Source: Amycolatopsis sp. WQ 127309 (GTDB lineage: Bacteria > Actinomycetota > Actinomycetes > Mycobacteriales > Pseudonocardiaceae). Taken from it: a DNA stretch of 64,000 nt. Positions 18,637 to 27,974 of this stretch are shown piece after piece. The stretch covers positions 5,655,001 to 5,719,000 of the forward strand of contig NZ_CP095481.1 of NCBI RefSeq assembly GCF_023023025.1, read 5' to 3'. Below the pieces are notes generated by a model that was given only the letters and a program-made list of their open reading frames with translations, ran no database searches and had not been told where the DNA came from. Position 1 is the stretch's first letter; the number at the start of each line of letters is the position of its first letter. The translations under genes were made by a program, and so were the position numbers.

Positions 18637-19014
18637 GTGCCCGCGACGCTGCAGTGCATCGTCCTGGACTGTCCGGAACCCGTCGTGCTCGCGTACTTCT
18701 ACCAAGCGATCATGGGCGGCGAGGTGGATCTCCCGGACCCCCGCTGGCGGGTGGACGAGGACTGGTCGACCCTGCACGTGAACGGCATGGTCCTGGGGTT
18801 CCAGCGCGCTCCCGGCCACCAGCCGCCGCGCTGGCCGGATCCGGCTCACTCGCAGCAGTTCCACCTCGACTTCGAGGTCGACAACCTCGCCCAGACGCAC
18901 CACCAGGTCCTCGCGTACGGCGGCCGGCTGCTCGACCCTGACCTGGGCGGCCGGGGCTGGCGCGTCTACGCCGACCCGGCGGGCCACCCGTTCTGCCTCC
19001 TCGGCGACTACTGA
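18637..19014 (+). CDS. VOC-family (glyoxalase-like) protein
   Basis: 125 residues, a single vicinal-oxygen-chelate module of the glyoxalase_6 type common in actinomycetes: LQCIVLDCPEPVVLAYFYQ at the N-terminus, SQQFHLDFEVDNL in the middle, and VYADPAGHPFCLL at the end. The start GTG 18637 has a strong GGCAGGAGG at 18621-18629. Members include metalloenzymes and antibiotic-binding proteins; no specific role can be given. It stands between two terminator-like or regulatory stretches and is probably monocistronic. Confidence 0.85.
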   Translation: MPATLQCIVLDCPEPVVLAYFYQAIMGGEVDLPDPRWRVDEDWSTLHVNGMVLGFQRAPGHQPPRWPDPAHSQQFHLDFEVDNLAQTHHQVLAYGGRLLDPDLGGRGWRVYADPAGHPFCLLGDY

Positions 19015-20837
19015 CCGCGGGTACTTCCGCCGCGAAGTGCTTGCCGTAGAAGCCTTCGGTGGCACGGAACTCTTCGCTCATCCGTCCGTGGACTGCGCGG
19101 CGGCGGAGTCTTCGGCACGATGGGCGCATGAGCATCGCGTTCCTCGGTACCGGGATCATGGGCGCCGCCATGGCGGCCAACATCGCGAAGGCGGGCCTCG
19201 ACGTCCGCGTCTGGAACCGGACGCGGGAGAAGGCCGAGCCCCTCGCCGACGTCGCGACGGTGGCCGATTCGGCCGCCGCGGCGGCGGACGGCGCCGACAT
19301 CCTGGTGACGATGCTGGCCGACGGTCCCGCCGTCGCGTCGGCGTTCGAAGCCGCTTCGCCCGCTTCGGGCACGTTGTGGCTGCAGATGAGCACGGTCGGC
19401 CTCGACTGGACCGACCGGCTCGCCGCGCTGGCGGCGGAAGCGGGCGTGGTGTTCGTCGACGCGCCGGTCCTCGGCACCCGGCAGCCGGCGGAGCAGGCGC
19501 AGCTGCAGGTCCTGGCGTCCGGCCCGGAGGAGGCCCGCCCGGCCGCGACGCCGGTGTTCGACGCCGTCGCGATCCGCACGCGCTGGCTCGGCCCGGCCGG
19601 CCAGGGCAGCCGGCTGAAGCTGGTGCTGAACGCGTGGGTGCTGACGCTCACCAACGGCACGGCCGAGAGCCTCGGCCTCGCCGGCGCGCTGGGCCTGGAC
19701 CCGGCGTTGTTCCTGGAGACGATCAAGGGCGGCGGCTTGGACGTCGGCTACGCGCACGTGAAGGGCGCGGCGATGCTGTCGGGCGACTACGAGCCGTCGT
19801 TCCCGGCGGCCCTGGCGGCGAAGGACGCCGGCCTGGTGGTCGAGGCCGCGGGCGACACCGTCGACGTGGCGGGCGCGCGGGCGGTCTTGTCGCACCTGGA
19901 GACGGCGGTGGAAGCCGGCCACGGCGACGAGGACATGGCGGCCCTCTACCGCGCGGTGCTCAAGGAGCGTGGCTAGGCGGTCCACGCCCAGGCCGCTCGT
20001 CAGCAGGCGTTCCTTCGCGTTGCCCAGCAGCTTGCGCGTCCACGGCGTGAAGCCGCCGTCGCCTACCTCGGCGAGTTCGCCGCCGAAGGACGCGAACACC
20101 TTGAAACACAAGCCTTCGTAGTAGCCGCCGCGGCCGCCGGCGCGTTCCGGGAACGGGCGGACCCGCACGCCGGCGTCGTCGAGGAGACCCTCGAACCGCG
20201 GGTCCAGCACCGTCACCGCCAGCTCGACGTCCGTGGCACCCAGCGCGCGGCACCCCGCGGCCAGCAGCCGCGCGTGCTCGGCGGCGTGCTGCCGCTCGAA
20301 GCCGAGGTCGCCGGTGTCGCGCCCGGCCGTCACCGCGCCGAACATCGCGAAGTGCGCGAACAGCCCGGCCGGGACCGGCTGGGCGCGCACCACCCGCTGG
20401 ACCGTCGCGAGCCGGACGACGGCGCCGTCCGCGCGCCGGACCGCCGCTTCCAGGGCCAGGCCGGTCGTCGGGTCCGCCGCGACCTCCGTGCCCCGGCCGG
20501 TGGCCACCACCCGGTGCTGGGCCAGCCCGGCCACCGCCGAATGCGTGCCGAGCTGGATCAGTGGTGACAGGGTGACCGGCTCGAAGCCGTCCGCGGCGGT
20601 CAGCAGCGCGTCCTCGACCCGGCGCAGCAGGGCGAACGGCAGCGGGCTCGCCCCGGTGAACCGGTCGGTGCGGTGGCGCCGCAGCACGTCGGTGGCGGCC
20701 AGCCGGGCCGCGCGCCGCCGCGCGATCTCCAGCTGGACCGTCGTCAGGTCGGCGCCGGGCAGCGCGGCCAGCACGTCGGCCGCCGCTCCGGCCGGTCCGG
20801 AGAGGACCCGGTGACCGGGCCCGGCGTCGTGTCCCAT
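19008..20837 (-). CDS. Class II aminoacyl-tRNA synthetase (HisRS/HisZ)-like protein, 3' end unclear
   Basis: The credible coding part is 19970-20837 (about 290 residues). It shows features that remind me of the HisRS/HisZ catalytic fold: a region LATVQRVVRAQP followed by FAHFAMFGAVTAG (motif 2-like), GGYYEGLCFK (compare GGRYDGL), and TSGLGVDRLATLLE (compare motif 3 GLGIDRL). It would be a free-standing paralogue without an anticodon domain. The likeness is seen by eye only. The frame then has no stop for a further 950 bp and runs antisense through the dehydrogenase gene into 19008, where its residues become Arg/His/Gln-rich shadow sequence. A lost stop or a frameshift near 19970 is likely. 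Function unknown. Confidence 0.55.
   Translation of the reverse strand: MGHDAGPGHRVLSGPAGAAADVLAALPGADLTTVQLEIARRRAARLAATDVLRRHRTDRFTGASPLPFALLRRVEDALLTAADGFEPVTLSPLIQLGTHSAVAGLAQHRVVATGRGTEVAADPTTGLALEAAVRRADGAVVRLATVQRVVRAQPVPAGLFAHFAMFGAVTAGRDTGDLGFERQHAAEHARLLAAGCRALGATDVELAVTVLDPRFEGLLDDAGVRVRPFPERAGGRGGYYEGLCFKVFASFGGELAEVGDGGFTPWTRKLLGNAKERLLTSGLGVDRLATLLEHRAVEGRHVLVAVAGFHRRLQVRQDRPRARHVDGVARGLDHQAGVLRRQGRRERRLVVARQHRRALHVRVADVQAAALDRLQEQRRVQAQRAGEAEALGRAVGERQHPRVQHQLQPAALAGRAEPARADRDGVEHRRRGRAGLLRAGRQDLQLRLLRRLPGAEDRRVDEHHARFRRQRGEPVGPVEADRAHLQPQRARSGRSGFERRRDGGTVGQHRHQDVGAVRRRGGRIGHRRDVGEGLGLLPRPVPDADVEARLRDVGRHGGAHDPGTEERDAHAPIVPKTPPPRSPRTDERRVPCHRRLLRQALRGGSTRGQ
19128..19976 (+). 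CDS. NAD(P)-dependent beta-hydroxyacid dehydrogenase
   Basis: 282 residues of the 3-hydroxyisobutyrate dehydrogenase family. The Rossmann motif is AFLGTGIMGAAMAANIAKAG (residues 4-23), the substrate loop is DAPVLGTRQPAE (where family members read DAPVSGG), and the catalytic Lys is in GSRLKLVLNAWV. The substitution LGTRQP for SGGxxG suggests a substrate different from classic hydroxyisobutyrate. ATG 19128 was chosen as it immediately precedes the Rossmann fold. Its whole length is opposed by an open frame on the other strand, described at 19008-20837. Substrate is unknown. Confidence 0.88.
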   Translation: MSIAFLGTGIMGAAMAANIAKAGLDVRVWNRTREKAEPLADVATVADSAAAAADGADILVTMLADGPAVASAFEAASPASGTLWLQMSTVGLDWTDRLAALAAEAGVVFVDAPVLGTRQPAEQAQLQVLASGPEEARPAATPVFDAVAIRTRWLGPAGQGSRLKLVLNAWVLTLTNGTAESLGLAGALGLDPALFLETIKGGGLDVGYAHVKGAAMLSGDYEPSFPAALAAKDAGLVVEAAGDTVDVAGARAVLSHLETAVEAGHGDEDMAALYRAVLKERG

Positions 20838-20975
20838 CGCTCAGGTGTACCGCGCGGCCGGCACCCCGGTCGACGCAATTTCCGGCCCGCCCGGGGTGAC
20901 ACGGTCGGGGACCCGGCCAGGCGGTAACCTCACCAGCACCCAAGACTCCAAGTCCCAGTGAACCGAGGAGGGCCC

Positions 20976-21362
20976 GTGTCGGCAGGGCAGATCGCCGCGT
21001 TGATCGCCGCAGGAGCATTCGTGGTGCTGGTCGTCCTGCTGGCGATCCCGCTGATCAAGCTCGGCAAGACGCTGGACGCGGCCACCGAGGCGATCGAGCG
21101 CACCAACAGCAACACCGACCCGCTGCTGGTCGGCGCGAACCAGACGATCACCCACGTCAACGCCCAGCTCGAGCGGGTGGACGGGATCACGTCGAACGCG
21201 CAGGCCGTCACCGGGAACGTCTCCGCGCTGACGTCGGTGTTCACCGCGACGCTGGGTGGGCCGCTGGTCAAGACCGCCGCGCTGTCCTACGGGCTCAGCA
21301 AGGCGATCCGGGCGCGCAAGAAGAAGAACGCCGCCAAGGCCGCGAAGAAGGCCGCGAAGTGA
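20976..21362 (+). CDS. DUF948 family membrane-anchored protein
   Basis: 128 residues. One N-terminal membrane helix (AALIAAGAFVVLVVLLAIPL, about 7-26), a predicted coiled, amphipathic middle (KTLDAATEAIERTNSNTDPL and onward) and a Lys/Ala-rich tail. The start GTG 20976 is supported by GAGGAG at 20965-20970; the ATG-like start at 20958 lies before that site. The 4-nt overlap with the next small gene and the position just before alaS are conserved in actinobacteria. Function unknown; probably a cell-envelope structural protein. Confidence 0.88.
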   Translation: MSAGQIAALIAAGAFVVLVVLLAIPLIKLGKTLDAATEAIERTNSNTDPLLVGANQTITHVNAQLERVDGITSNAQAVTGNVSALTSVFTATLGGPLVKTAALSYGLSKAIRARKKKNAAKAAKKAAK

Positions 21363-21664
21363 AGCGGCTGTTCTGGCTCGGCGTCGGCGTGGTCGCCGGG
21401 GTCGCGCTGTCCCGCAAGGCCGCCGAAACCGCTCGTCAGGCCACTCCCACCGGGATAGCATCGAACCTGGGTGACGCCGTGCGCGAGCTGGCGGGCGCCG
21501 TGGGTTCGTTCGGCGCCGAGGTGCGCGCGGGCATGAGCGAGCGGGAGCAGGAGTTGCACGAGATGGTCGAGCAGCGGTCGGGTGTGGTGACGCCGCAGGC
21601 CTCGGGCCGGCACGCCGCCGAAGCCCGGCGGCCCGTCCGGCGAGCTCGCCGGGCGGAGGGCTGA
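21359..21664 (+). CDS. Small membrane-associated protein (DUF6167-like)
   Basis: 101 residues. An N-terminal hydrophobic segment, KRLFWLGVGVVAGVALSRKA, is followed by a short Ala/Glu-rich helix (NLGDAVRELAGAVGSFGAEV) and a basic tail. GTG 21359 overlaps the stop of the DUF948 gene (GTGA), implying coupled translation. Proteins of this size and shape sit between DUF948 and alaS in many actinobacteria, which is the main reason for the family call. No function can be assigned. Confidence 0.8.
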   Translation: MKRLFWLGVGVVAGVALSRKAAETARQATPTGIASNLGDAVRELAGAVGSFGAEVRAGMSEREQELHEMVEQRSGVVTPQASGRHAAEARRPVRRARRAEG

Positions 21665-21666
21665 CC

Positions 21667-21684
21667 GGTCGCGTCTTCGCGACC
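21667..21684 (+). terminator. Small hairpin before alaS
   Basis: GGTCGCG-TCTT-CGCGACC, a 7-bp stem with a 4-nt loop directly after the upstream stop codon. It may be a weak terminator or attenuator. Confidence 0.35.
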
Positions 21685-21744
21685 CGGAAGCCGCTCCGCC
21701 GCCGTCGTCATCCGTACTCCGGCACCAGCACAAGGACCTGACCC

Positions 21745-24405
21745 GTGGACACACACGAAATCACCGACCGTTTCCTGCGCCATTACGAGAGCAAGGGCCA
21801 CACGCGCGTGCCCAGCGCGCCGCTGATCCTCGACGACCCGAACCTGCTGTTCGTCAACGCCGGCATGGTCCAGTTCAAGCCGTACTTCCTCGGTGAGGCG
21901 CCGCCGCCGTACCCGCGCGCGACCTCCGTGCAGAAGTGCGTGCGCACCCCGGACATCGACGAGGTCGGCAAGACCACCCGGCACAACACGTTCTTCCAGA
22001 TGGCCGGCAACTTCTCCTTCGGCGACTACTTCAAGGAAGGCGCCATCGAGTACGCCTGGGAGCTGATCACCAAGCCCCAGAGCGACGGCGGTTACGGCCT
22101 CGACCCGAACCGCCTGTGGGCGACGGTCTACGAGGACGACGCCGAAGCGGCCGGCCTGTGGCGCAAGCTCACCGGCCTGCCCGGCGAGCGCATCCAGGTG
22201 CGCGACGGCAAGGACAACTACTGGGACATGGGCGTGCCCGGTCCCGGCGGCCCGTGCTCGGAGATCTACTACGACCGCGGCCCGGCGTACGGCCGCGAGG
22301 GCGGCCCGGTCGCGGACGAGGACCGCTACATCGAGATCTGGAACCTCGTCTTCATGCAGGACATCCGCGGCGAGCTGAGCCCCAAGCTCGGGCACAAGCC
22401 GATCGGTGAGCTGCCGAAGAAGAACATCGACACCGGCATGGGCGTCGAGCGCGTCGCGACGATCCTGCAGGGCGTCGAGAACGTCTACGAGACGGACCTG
22501 GTGCGCCCGGTGATCGGCCGCGCCGAGGAGTTCTCCGGCCGCCGCTACGGCGGCAACCACGCCGACGACGTCCGCTTCCGCGTGATCGCCGACCACGCCC
22601 GCACCGGCGTCCTGCTGATCGGCGACGGCGTCACCCCGGGCAACGACGGCCGCGGGTACGTGCTGCGCCGGCTGCTGCGCCGCATCGTCCGCTCCTCGCG
22701 CCTGCTGGGTGTGCACGAGCCGGTGCTGCAGTCGTTCGCCGCGGTCGTGCGCGACACGATGGGCCCGACCTACCCCGAGCTCGTCAGCGGCTTCGACCGG
22801 ATCAACGAGGTCGTCCGGATCGAGGAGGAGGCCTTCCTCGCGACGCTGACCAGCGGTTCGCGCATCTTCGACATGGCGGCCGAGGAAACCAAGCGCGGCG
22901 GCGGTGACGTCCTGGCCGGCGACAAGGCGTTCCAGCTGCACGACACCTACGGCTTCCCGATCGACCTGACCCTGGAGATGGCGTCCGAGCAGGGCCTGAG
23001 CGTCGACGAAGACGGCTTCCGCACGCTCATGAACGAGCAGCGCACCCGCGCGAAGGCGGACGCGGCGGCTCGCAAGACCGGCCACGGCGACCTCTCGGAG
23101 TACCGGAAGGTCCTGGAGCAGCACGGCGAGACCGAGTTCCTCGGCTACTCCGACCTGCAGGCCGAGGCGAAGGTCGTCGCGCTGCTCGAAGACGGGCAGC
23201 CGGTCCGCAGCGTCTCGGCGGGCAAGAAGGCCGAGCTGGTCCTCGACCGCACCCCGTTCTACGCCGAGAGCGGCGGCCAGGTCGCCGACACCGGCGTGCT
23301 GCTCGGCGACGGCGTCGAGCTGAAGGTCCTGGACGTCCAGAAGATCGTCCCGGGGCTGTTCGTGCACCGCGTCGAGGTGCTGGACGGCGAGGTCGGCCTG
23401 GACTCGAAGGTCACCGGCTCGGTCGACGCGCACCGCCGGCTCTCCATCGAGCGCTCGCACTCCGCGACGCACCTGGTGCACGCGGCGGTCCGCGGCGCCT
23501 ACGGCAAGCGCGCGGCGCAGGCGGGTTCGCTGAACTCGCCGGGCCGGATGCGGTTCGACTTCACCACGCCCGGCTCGGTCTCGGCGGACGTGCTGACCGA
23601 GGTCGAGCAGGAGGTCAACGACTACCTGCAGACCGACGTCGAGGTCAACAGCTTCACCACGACCAAGGACAAGGCCCTCGAGCTGGGCGCGGTCGCGCTG
23701 TTCGGCGAGAAGTACGGCAACGACGTCCGCGTGGTCGACATGGGCGAGTACTCCCGCGAGCTCTGCGGTGGCACGCACGTGGACCGGATCGGCCAGCTCG
23801 GCCTGGTCAAGCTGGTCTCCGACGCGTCCATCGGCTCCGGTGTGCACCGCGTCGAGGCGCTGGTCGGCACGGACGCGCTGAAGTACGTCCGCAAGGAGCA
23901 GCTGCTGGTCTCACAGCTGGCGAACACGTTCAAGGTGCCCTCGGACGAGCTGCCGGGCCGCATCGAGGACGTCCTGACCCGGCTGAAGAACGCCGAGAAG
24001 GAGATCGCCCAGCTGAAGACCCAGCAGGTGCTGGGCTCGGCGGGCGCGTTGCTCGACAAGGCGCAGGACGTCGGCGGCGTCACGGTCGTCGCCGAGGTCG
24101 TCCCGGACGTCGACGGCAACGGCCTGCGCGCGCTCGCCTCGGACCTGCGCGGCCGCCTCGGCTCGCGGCCCGGCGTGGTGGCGTTGTTCTCGCCGGCGGG
24201 CGACAAGCTCAGCTTCGTCGTCGCGACGACGAAGGCGGCCCAGGACAAGGGTGTCGCCGCGGGCAAGCTCGTCCCGTCGTTCGCGGGGAAGATCGGCGGC
24301 CGCGGTGGCGGCAAGCCCGACATGGCCCAGGGCGGTGGCACGAACCCGGCCGGCGCGGCCGACGCGGTCACGGCCCTGCGCGCGGCGATCGCCGGCATTG
24401 GTTAA
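21745..24405 (+). CDS. alaS: Alanyl-tRNA synthetase
   Basis: 886 residues. Class II catalytic core at the N-terminus (motif 2 around [19 protein letters not shown], motif 3 around [13 protein letters not shown]), then the editing domain with HSATH and CGGTHV metal ligands that removes mischarged Ser and Gly, and a C-terminal DHHA1 domain with a Gly-rich segment [15 protein letters not shown]. Length is normal for the family. Start GTG 21745. It is the first gene of the run alaS-ruvX-mltG-aroE. Confidence 0.97.
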   Translation: MDTHEITDRFLRHYESKGHTRVPSAPLILDDPNLLFVNAGMVQFKPYFLGEAPPPYPRATSVQKCVRTPDIDEVGKTTRHNTFFQMAGNFSFGDYFKEGAIEYAWELITKPQSDGGYGLDPNRLWATVYEDDAEAAGLWRKLTGLPGERIQVRDGKDNYWDMGVPGPGGPCSEIYYDRGPAYGREGGPVADEDRYIEIWNLVFMQDIRGELSPKLGHKPIGELPKKNIDTGMGVERVATILQGVENVYETDLVRPVIGRAEEFSGRRYGGNHADDVRFRVIADHARTGVLLIGDGVTPGNDGRGYVLRRLLRRIVRSSRLLGVHEPVLQSFAAVVRDTMGPTYPELVSGFDRINEVVRIEEEAFLATLTSGSRIFDMAAEETKRGGGDVLAGDKAFQLHDTYGFPIDLTLEMASEQGLSVDEDGFRTLMNEQRTRAKADAAARKTGHGDLSEYRKVLEQHGETEFLGYSDLQAEAKVVALLEDGQPVRSVSAGKKAELVLDRTPFYAESGGQVADTGVLLGDGVELKVLDVQKIVPGLFVHRVEVLDGEVGLDSKVTGSVDAHRRLSIERSHSATHLVHAAVRGAYGKRAAQAGSLNSPGRMRFDFTTPGSVSADVLTEVEQEVNDYLQTDVEVNSFTTTKDKALELGAVALFGEKYGNDVRVVDMGEYSRELCGGTHVDRIGQLGLVKLVSDASIGSGVHRVEALVGTDALKYVRKEQLLVSQLANTFKVPSDELPGRIEDVLTRLKNAEKEIAQLKTQQVLGSAGALLDKAQDVGGVTVVAEVVPDVDGNGLRALASDLRGRLGSRPGVVALFSPAGDKLSFVVATTKAAQDKGVAAGKLVPSFAGKIGGRGGGKPDMAQGGGTNPAGAADAVTALRAAIAGIG

Positions 24406-24436
24406 CCGCGGAAACCGGGGTCCGGATCGGCCCGGA

Positions 24437-24898
24437 GTGTCCGATCCGGGCCGCGGCCGGCGCCTCGGTGTGGATGTCGGCTCGGTCCGGGTCGGGGTCG
24501 CTCTGAGCGATCCGGCCCCCGTGCTCGCGTCGCCATTGGTTACCCTCTCCCGCGATGCGACCGACGACAGTGATCTGGACCAGCTGGCCGCCCTCGTCAC
24601 CGAGCACGAGGTGGTCGAGGTGATCGTGGGCTTGCCGCGCACGCTCGCCAACCGGCAGGGTCCGGCGGCCGAGCTGGCGATCGCGTATTCTGAACGTCTG
24701 GCCGGGCGCGTCGCGCCCGTGCCGGTCCGGCTGGGCGACGAGCGGCTGACCACGGTCACCGCATCCCGCATCCTCTCCCAGCGCGGGGTCAAAGGCCGCA
24801 AGCAGCGAGCGGTGGTCGACCAGGCCGCCGCCGTCGAGATCCTGCAGGCCTGGATCGACGCCGCTGCTGCGCACCGCGCCCGGGAGGGAGACCGATGA
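24437..24898 (+). CDS. ruvX: Putative Holliday junction resolvase RuvX (YqgF)
   Basis: 153 residues. RNase H-like nuclease of the YqgF family: [15 protein letters not shown] at the N-terminus with the catalytic Asp, [14 protein letters not shown] in the middle, [11 protein letters not shown], and a C-terminal [15 protein letters not shown] with the last acidic residue. Reported roles in other bacteria are resolution of Holliday junctions and 16S rRNA 5' processing. GTG 24437 was chosen; TTG 24398 inside the end of alaS would add a 13-residue non-conserved lead. It overlaps mltG by 4 nt (ATGA). Confidence 0.9.
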   Translation: MSDPGRGRRLGVDVGSVRVGVALSDPAPVLASPLVTLSRDATDDSDLDQLAALVTEHEVVEVIVGLPRTLANRQGPAAELAIAYSERLAGRVAPVPVRLGDERLTTVTASRILSQRGVKGRKQRAVVDQAAAVEILQAWIDAAAAHRAREGDR

Positions 24899-27069
24899 AC
24901 GACGAGGAGCCTGAGCGCCCGCGAGGCCGCCGGAGGCTGCGGGAGCCGGAAGACGCGGCCCCGCCGCCGGCCCGACCCGCGCCCCGCCGAGCCGACCCGC
25001 GCGACCCGCGGGCGGCCGAACAACGCCGTGCGCAGCCGCAGAGCGGCTACCACGAGCAGCCGCAGAGCGGTTACCACGAGCTGCCCCAGCCGTCCCGGCG
25101 GCCGCAGCAGCCGAGCGACCGGCACGAGGTGCCCCCGCGGCGTGCGCAGCAGCAGCCGAGCGGTTACCACGATCTGCCGCAACCGTCCCGGCAGGGCCGG
25201 CCCGCCGAACCCCCGGCCGCCGACCCCCGCCGCGACGCGCCGCCGACCGGGCGCCGTCGCCGGCTCGAACCGCCGGACGCGCTGCCCCCGGTCGACGACG
25301 AGCTCGACCCGCAGGCCCGCCGGGCCGCCCCGGCGCGCGCCGCCCACGCCCGGCACGGTCTCGACGAGGGCTCCGAGGTCCAGGCTCCCCGCCGGCGCCG
25401 CGCTCCCGAGCCGGAAGAGGCTCCCGAGCCGCCACGACGACGTCGTCCGGCCCCGGAACCCGAAGAGGTGGCCGAGGCGCCACGGCGTCGTCGCCCGGAA
25501 CCCGAAGAGCCGGCCGAAGCCCCGAGACGGCGTCGTGCCGCCCCGGAACCGGTCGAAAGCGAGGCTCCGCAGCGCCGTCGTGCGGCCGCCGAGCCGCCCG
25601 CCGCCGTCCAACCGCCCGTGCGACGGTCCGGCCAGCCGGGTGACCGCCCTGCCGGCGTGCCCGCGCCCGGCGCCGAGCCGCCGCGCCGGCGCCGCCCGCC
25701 GCCCCCGCCGGTGCGCGAGGAGCCGGTCACCGACATCATCCCCGCGCAGACCGCGCCGCCCCCGGCGCTCGAGCCCGTCCGCGCGCCGCGCGAGGAGCAG
25801 CCGGCCGGGGACGCCCTCTTCGCCGAGGACGAGTACGACGAGTACGCGGAGTACGACGACGACGGTGAGTACGCCGAAGACGGCTACGGCGAGCCGGAGT
25901 ACGAAGAGGACTACGACGACTACGAGGAAGAGCCGGCGAAGCCCCGGAAGAAGAAGGGCAAGCGCGCGCTCGGCTGGATCGCCGCGGTCGCGGTGATCGT
26001 CCTGCTCGCCGGCGGCGCCTACTACGGCTTCAACCGGTTCTTCGGCTACGCGGACTACGACGGCGCCGGCGACGGCGACGTCCTGTTCCAGGTCGACGAC
26101 GGCGACTCGACGTCGGCGATCGGCGCCAAGCTCACGACGGCGGGCGTCGTCGCCAGCAGCAAGGCCTTCGTGAAGGCCGGCGCGGACAACCCGAAGCTGT
26201 CGAAGATCCAGCACGGCTTCTACGTCATGAAGTCGCACATGTCCGGGGCCAGCGCGGTCGACCGGATCGTCGCGCCGACCTCGCGGGTCGGGCAGCTGGA
26301 GGTCCGGCCGTACACGCAGTTCGACGACATCACCCAGCCCGACGGCAAGATCACGCCCGGCGTGTACAGCCTGATGGCGAAGGCGTCGTGCGCGCAGATC
26401 GACGGCAAGAGCACCTGCGTGACCACCGACGACCTGCGCAAGGCCGTCGACGGGGCGGACCTCAAGACGCTCGGCGTGCCCGACTGGGCGGTCGCCGACG
26501 CCAACAAGGCCGACCGCAAGGACCGCAGGCTGGAGGGCCTGATCGCGCCGGGGCTCTACGACGTCAAGCCCGGGGCGACCGCGCTCGAGATCATCGGCCA
26601 GCTGGTCCGCAGCTCGACCGAGGCGATCCAGAACGCCGGGCTGAGCCCGCAGTCGACCGGTCCGGGGATGACGCCGTACCAGACGCTGATCATCGCCTCG
26701 ATCATCGAGCGGGAAGCGGTGAAGGCCGACTTCGGCAAGCTCTCCCGGGTGATCTACAACCGGCTGGCGATCAACATGCGGCTGCAGATGGACTCCACCG
26801 TCAACTACGTGCTGGACAAGCCGACCCTGCTGACCGACGAGACCGAGCGGATCAAGGCCGGGCCGTACAACACGTACAAGAACACCGGGCTGACCCCGAC
26901 GCCGATCTCGGTGCCCAGCCCCGAGGCCATCCAGGCCGCGGTGCACCCGGTCGCGGGCGATTGGGTCTACTTCGTCAAGTGCGAGAAGAACGGCCTGTCC
27001 TGCTTCGCGGTCACCAACGACGAGCACAACAAGAACCGGGACCTGGCCAGGGAACGCGGTGTCATCTGA
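24895..27069 (+). CDS. mltG: Endolytic transglycosylase MltG with long disordered N-terminus
   Basis: Cuts nascent peptidoglycan glycan strands at the outer face of the membrane. 724 residues, nearly twice E. coli MltG, because of a cytoplasmic extension of about 350 residues rich in Pro, Arg, Glu and Gln. This contains imperfect repeats of [14 protein letters not shown] (about residues 43-105) and several [14 protein letters not shown] units, then a Glu/Asp/Tyr block. One membrane helix ([20 protein letters not shown], about 359-378) leads to a LysM-like segment and the YceG domain with [11 protein letters not shown], holding the catalytic Glu. ATG 24895 overlaps the ruvX stop. aroE follows with an 11-nt overlap. 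Confidence 0.94.
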   Translation: MNDEEPERPRGRRRLREPEDAAPPPARPAPRRADPRDPRAAEQRRAQPQSGYHEQPQSGYHELPQPSRRPQQPSDRHEVPPRRAQQQPSGYHDLPQPSRQGRPAEPPAADPRRDAPPTGRRRRLEPPDALPPVDDELDPQARRAAPARAAHARHGLDEGSEVQAPRRRRAPEPEEAPEPPRRRRPAPEPEEVAEAPRRRRPEPEEPAEAPRRRRAAPEPVESEAPQRRRAAAEPPAAVQPPVRRSGQPGDRPAGVPAPGAEPPRRRRPPPPPVREEPVTDIIPAQTAPPPALEPVRAPREEQPAGDALFAEDEYDEYAEYDDDGEYAEDGYGEPEYEEDYDDYEEEPAKPRKKKGKRALGWIAAVAVIVLLAGGAYYGFNRFFGYADYDGAGDGDVLFQVDDGDSTSAIGAKLTTAGVVASSKAFVKAGADNPKLSKIQHGFYVMKSHMSGASAVDRIVAPTSRVGQLEVRPYTQFDDITQPDGKITPGVYSLMAKASCAQIDGKSTCVTTDDLRKAVDGADLKTLGVPDWAVADANKADRKDRRLEGLIAPGLYDVKPGATALEIIGQLVRSSTEAIQNAGLSPQSTGPGMTPYQTLIIASIIEREAVKADFGKLSRVIYNRLAINMRLQMDSTVNYVLDKPTLLTDETERIKAGPYNTYKNTGLTPTPISVPSPEAIQAAVHPVAGDWVYFVKCEKNGLSCFAVTNDEHNKNRDLARERGVI

Positions 27070-27916
27070 GCCGCGCAAGGCGGCCGTGCTGGGCAAGCCG
27101 GTGGCGCACTCGCTGTCCCCGGTGCTGCACGGCGCCGCGTTCGCCGCGCTCGGCCTGACCGGCTGGACCTACGAGCGCATCGAGACGGCCGCCGACGAGC
27201 TCCCGGCGCTGGTCGGGGGCCTCGGCCCGGAGTGGGCCGGGCTCTCGGTCACCATGCCGGGCAAGCGCGCGGCGCTGGACCACGCGGACGAGGTGACGTC
27301 GCGGGCGGCCGCGGTCGGCGCGGCCAACACGCTGGTCCGCACGGCGAAGGGCTGGCTCGCGGACTGCACCGACGTCGAGGGCGTCACCGGCGCCCTGCGC
27401 GCGGCGGGCGGGTACACGCCGTCGCCGTCGGACACGGCGATCGTGCTCGGCGCGGGTGGTACCGCGGCCGCGGCGGTCGTCGGGCTGGCGGCGCTGGGTG
27501 TGCGTCAGGTGCGGCTGGTCGTGCGGGAACCCGCGCGGGCCGGCGAAACCCTCGACGCGGCGAAGCGGGCGTCGCTCGACGTCGAGGTGCTGCGGTGGGC
27601 CGAAACGGACTTCGCCGCGCTGGCCGCCGGAGCCGCGGTGCTGGTGAACACCGTCCCGCCGGACGCGGTCCTGGCGCACGTCGCCGACCTCGCGGCCGTC
27701 GCGCACGTGCTCGACGTCATCTACCACCCGTGGCCGACGCCGCTCGCCGACGCCGTCGCCGTCCGCGGCGGCAAGCTCGCGACCGGGCTGGACATGCTGC
27801 TGCACCAGGCGTTCGGCCAGGCCGAGCACTTCACCGGCCGGCCGGCCCCGCGCGCGGCGATGCGTGACGCGCTGCGCGAGGCGACCGGGAACCTGCTGCC
27901 GCTGCCGATCGGGTAA
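27059..27916 (+). CDS. aroE: Shikimate dehydrogenase
   Basis: Reduces 3-dehydroshikimate to shikimate with NADPH. 285 residues. The substrate domain has KPVAHSLSPVLHGAAF and SVTMPGKRAALD (catalytic Lys), then GAANTLV and the catalytic Asp in WLADCTDVEG. The nucleotide domain has VLGAGGTAAAAVVGLA. The C-terminal GLDMLLHQAFGQAEHFTG is typical. GTG 27059 lies inside mltG. Other shikimate genes of the window are at 40497-43750, so the pathway is split between two loci. Confidence 0.95.
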   Translation: MSSEPRKAAVLGKPVAHSLSPVLHGAAFAALGLTGWTYERIETAADELPALVGGLGPEWAGLSVTMPGKRAALDHADEVTSRAAAVGAANTLVRTAKGWLADCTDVEGVTGALRAAGGYTPSPSDTAIVLGAGGTAAAAVVGLAALGVRQVRLVVREPARAGETLDAAKRASLDVEVLRWAETDFAALAAGAAVLVNTVPPDAVLAHVADLAAVAHVLDVIYHPWPTPLADAVAVRGGKLATGLDMLLHQAFGQAEHFTGRPAPRAAMRDALREATGNLLPLPIG

Positions 27917-27974
27917 ACCGCTTGCCCCAGGTTGATATTCTGGCCGACTGCCTTGAACAAGGGGGTCTACCGGA

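Noticed and set aside
18637..19014. The VOC protein considered as a bleomycin-type resistance determinant
   Set aside because: Only the general fold is visible; no biosynthetic or resistance genes adjoin it.
23911..27096. A 1061-residue open frame on the minus strand opposite alaS, ruvX and mltG
   Set aside because: Low-complexity shadow of three genuine genes; no domains or ribosome binding site.
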